Source of the DNA: Gemmatimonadota bacterium
GTDB lineage: Bacteria > Gemmatimonadota > Gemmatimonadetes > Gemmatimonadales > GWC2-71-9
DNA: 8,364 nt
NCBI GenBank assembly: GCA_025361465.1
Contig: JANYAG010000226.1
Coordinates: 1 to 8,364, forward strand
Direction: 5' to 3'
Shown here: one piece after another, positions 7,048-8,364 of the stretch
Numbering within the stretch: the first letter of the stretch is position 1
Layout: each line of letters starts with the position of its first letter
Notes under the pieces: generated by a model
Told to the model about the DNA's origin: nothing
The model's input: only the letters and a program-made list of their open reading frames with translations
Databases searched by the model: none
Made by a program: the position numbers and the translations under genes

Positions 7048-7950
7048 TCACCCCTCCGGCGCCACCGTCTTTCCGGTCAGCAAGACGCCGCCGATGATCA
7101 GTGCGCCTCCCACCACATGGACGATGCCGGGCCGTTCGCCGAGGCCGACCATCGCGATGACGGTCGCGAGCAGCGGGACCAGCGTGTTGTACACCACGGT
7201 GCGCGAGGCCCCGAGCTTGGCCACGCCCCGATTCCACAGCAGGTAGGCCAGCACCAGCGACAGCACTGCGGCGTAGACCACCCCGCCCCAGCCCGCCCAG
7301 GAGACGCTGGCCCAGTCAGTCCGGCGCAATGACGGGATGCCCGCGAGCACGAGCCCTGGTGTGCCGGTGTAGGTGATCCAGGCCGTCAGGCGGAGCGAGG
7401 AGATCGGCAGCCGCCAATGCCGCAACAGAAGCGTGTAGACCGCCCAGGTCACCACCGCGCCGAAGAGGAGCAGGTCGCCGATGGTGATGCCGCCATCAAT
7501 CGACCCGCCGCGCCCGAAGACCACGACCAGCACCCCGATCGTCGCCAGCAGCACCGCCCAGCGTTGCCGCACCGTCACGGGCTCGATCTTGAATGCCCAC
7601 GCGGCCAGCGTCACGACGGCCGGCATGCCCGCCAGGATCAGTGCACTCTTGGTGGCCGAGGTGTGGGCGATCCCTTCGACAAAGCAGAGCTGGTAGACGG
7701 TGTTGCCGATCAGGCCGAGCGAGATCAACGGCCCAAGCACCCCTTTCGGCAATGGCTGCGGCCCCTCGACCCGGCGGACAATTGCCCAGAGTACGGCCGA
7801 GGCGAGGGTGAATCGGATCGCATTGAACGCCAGCGGCGGCAGTTCGGTGAATCCCAGCTTCATCACCGTGAAGTTGCCGGCCCAGAACAGCACCACCAGC
7901 AGCATCCCGGCCTGGGGGGAAAGACTGCGGGAGGGGGGCGCTGGTGGCAT
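7048..7950 (-). CDS. EamA/DMT-family membrane transporter
   Basis: This 300-residue inner-membrane protein is in the drug/metabolite transporter superfamily, with two EamA repeats at about 15-147 and 158-293 and about ten hydrophobic helices. Typical first-repeat features are FWAGNFTVMKLGF and PPLAFNAIRF. The end of each repeat has the usual pattern, for example IGVLVVVFGRGG in the first and GERPGIVHVVGGALIIGG in the second. Length fits the family. The substrate cannot be told from sequence; relatives export amino acids, other metabolites or drugs. The gene stands alone, convergent with the AhpD-like gene and divergent from lepA, and is bracketed by two related palindromic repeats. The ATG at 7950 is preceded by no Shine-Dalgarno sequence but by TATATTTGC immediately upstream, which suggests a leaderless mRNA. 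Confidence 0.93.
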   Translation of the reverse strand: MPPAPPSRSLSPQAGMLLVVLFWAGNFTVMKLGFTELPPLAFNAIRFTLASAVLWAIVRRVEGPQPLPKGVLGPLISLGLIGNTVYQLCFVEGIAHTSATKSALILAGMPAVVTLAAWAFKIEPVTVRQRWAVLLATIGVLVVVFGRGGSIDGGITIGDLLLFGAVVTWAVYTLLLRHWRLPISSLRLTAWITYTGTPGLVLAGIPSLRRTDWASVSWAGWGGVVYAAVLSLVLAYLLWNRGVAKLGASRTVVYNTLVPLLATVIAMVGLGERPGIVHVVGGALIIGGVLLTGKTVAPEG

Positions 7951-7954
7951 GGGG

Positions 7955-7962
7955 CAAATATA
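7955..7962 (-). promoter_or_regulatory. Predicted leaderless promoter box TATATTTG of the EamA gene
   Basis: On the minus strand TATATTTG (7962-7955) lies just before the ATG at 7950. The TATATT hexamer ends exactly 6 nt upstream of the A, so transcription would begin at or next to the start codon. The box matches TAnnTTTG, the Bacteroidetes -7 consensus, and also the TAnnnT -10 type. It is a striking AT-rich island in GC-rich DNA. No good -35/-33 element is seen. The same motif precedes lepA with identical spacing. Confidence 0.55.
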
Positions 7963-7983
7963 CGGGGAAGGACGGCGGATCCT

Positions 7984-8038
7984 GTGAGGACTGAACGGTG
8001 AGCGGTGACCCTGTCACCGTCCACCATTCACCACTCAC
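7984..8038. repeat. Imperfect palindrome made of GTGAAYG heptamers (copy 2)
   Basis: Left arm 7984-8009 and right arm 8013-8038 pair at 20 of 26 positions, plus one G-T wobble, around a 3-nt loop (8010-8012). The left arm splits into GTGAGGA, CTGAACG, GTGAGCG and GTGAC. The right arm, read on the minus strand, splits into GTGAGTG, GTGAATG, GTGGACG and GTGAC. It shares the unit of the copy at 6974-7041. It lies between the divergent EamA and lepA promoters, 21 bp from the first -10 box and 14 bp from the second, so it covers the region where the lepA -35 contacts would fall. Confidence 0.8.
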
Positions 8039-8052
8039 TCTCCCTGCTCGTC

Positions 8053-8060
8053 TATATTTG
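8053..8060 (+). promoter_or_regulatory. Predicted leaderless promoter box TATATTTG of lepA
   Basis: TATATT (8053-8058) ends exactly 6 nt before the lepA ATG (8065), and the eight bases TATATTTG match the TAnnTTTG type. There is no purine-rich Shine-Dalgarno sequence in the upstream bases, so a leaderless transcript is predicted. The best upstream candidate, TTCACC (8027-8032), is 20 bp away and belongs to the heptamer repeat, so a genuine -35 is doubtful. Confidence 0.55.
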
Positions 8061-8064
8061 CGCC

Positions 8065-8364
<300 letters not shown>

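Noticed and set aside
7417..8001. 194-codon open frame on the plus strand and further shadows over the transporter gene
   Set aside because: Antisense to a clear ten-helix EamA protein; its product is His/Arg/Gln-rich with no recognisable motif.
6974..8038. MITE or insertion-sequence ends around the EamA gene
   Set aside because: No transposase, no target-site duplications and no matching outer termini were found. The similarity is confined to heptamer units.

Overview
This window is GC-rich, tightly packed bacterial chromosome. It resembles Gemmatimonadota or a related high-GC member of the FCB group. That placement is an inference from three things: strong GC bias, an exported M28 peptidase of a kind common in that phylum, and two promoters carrying an exact TAnnTTTG element, the -7 box known from Bacteroidetes. 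No rRNA or tRNA gene is present to confirm it.

Layout. Positions 1-4852 hold a minus-strand operon read right to left: a DUF58 protein with a von Willebrand A (VWA) fold (4852-3944), a membrane-anchored BatA/VWA protein (3944-2160), and the transcription-repair coupling factor mfd (2163 to beyond position 1, C-terminus missing). The start and stop codons overlap at both junctions, so translation is probably coupled. A 137-bp divergent intergenic region (4853-4989) holds promoters for this operon and for a plus-strand pair: an M28 zinc peptidase lipoprotein (4990-6627) and an AhpD/carboxymuconolactone-decarboxylase-like thiol protein (6624-6977), also overlapping. An EamA/DMT transporter (7950-7048, minus) converges on that pair. 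lepA (elongation factor 4) starts at 8065 on the plus strand and runs out of the window.

The coding content is ordinary housekeeping and envelope material. The unusual signals lie between genes. (1) Two imperfect palindromes, at 6974-7041 and 7984-8038, bracket the transporter gene. All four arms are built from degenerate tandem heptamers with consensus GTGAAYG. (2) The transporter and lepA share the start-proximal sequence TATATTTGCSCCATG, with a -10-like box exactly 6 nt before the ATG and no Shine-Dalgarno sequence, which predicts leaderless mRNAs. (3) The DUF58-BatA-mfd operon has a plausible TTGACC-17-TACGTT promoter that places its transcript start within a few nucleotides of the ATG, and it has no MoxR ATPase gene at its head.

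No CRISPR array, insertion sequence, prophage, tRNA, rRNA or riboswitch was seen. No stretch over 300 bp lacks a gene.
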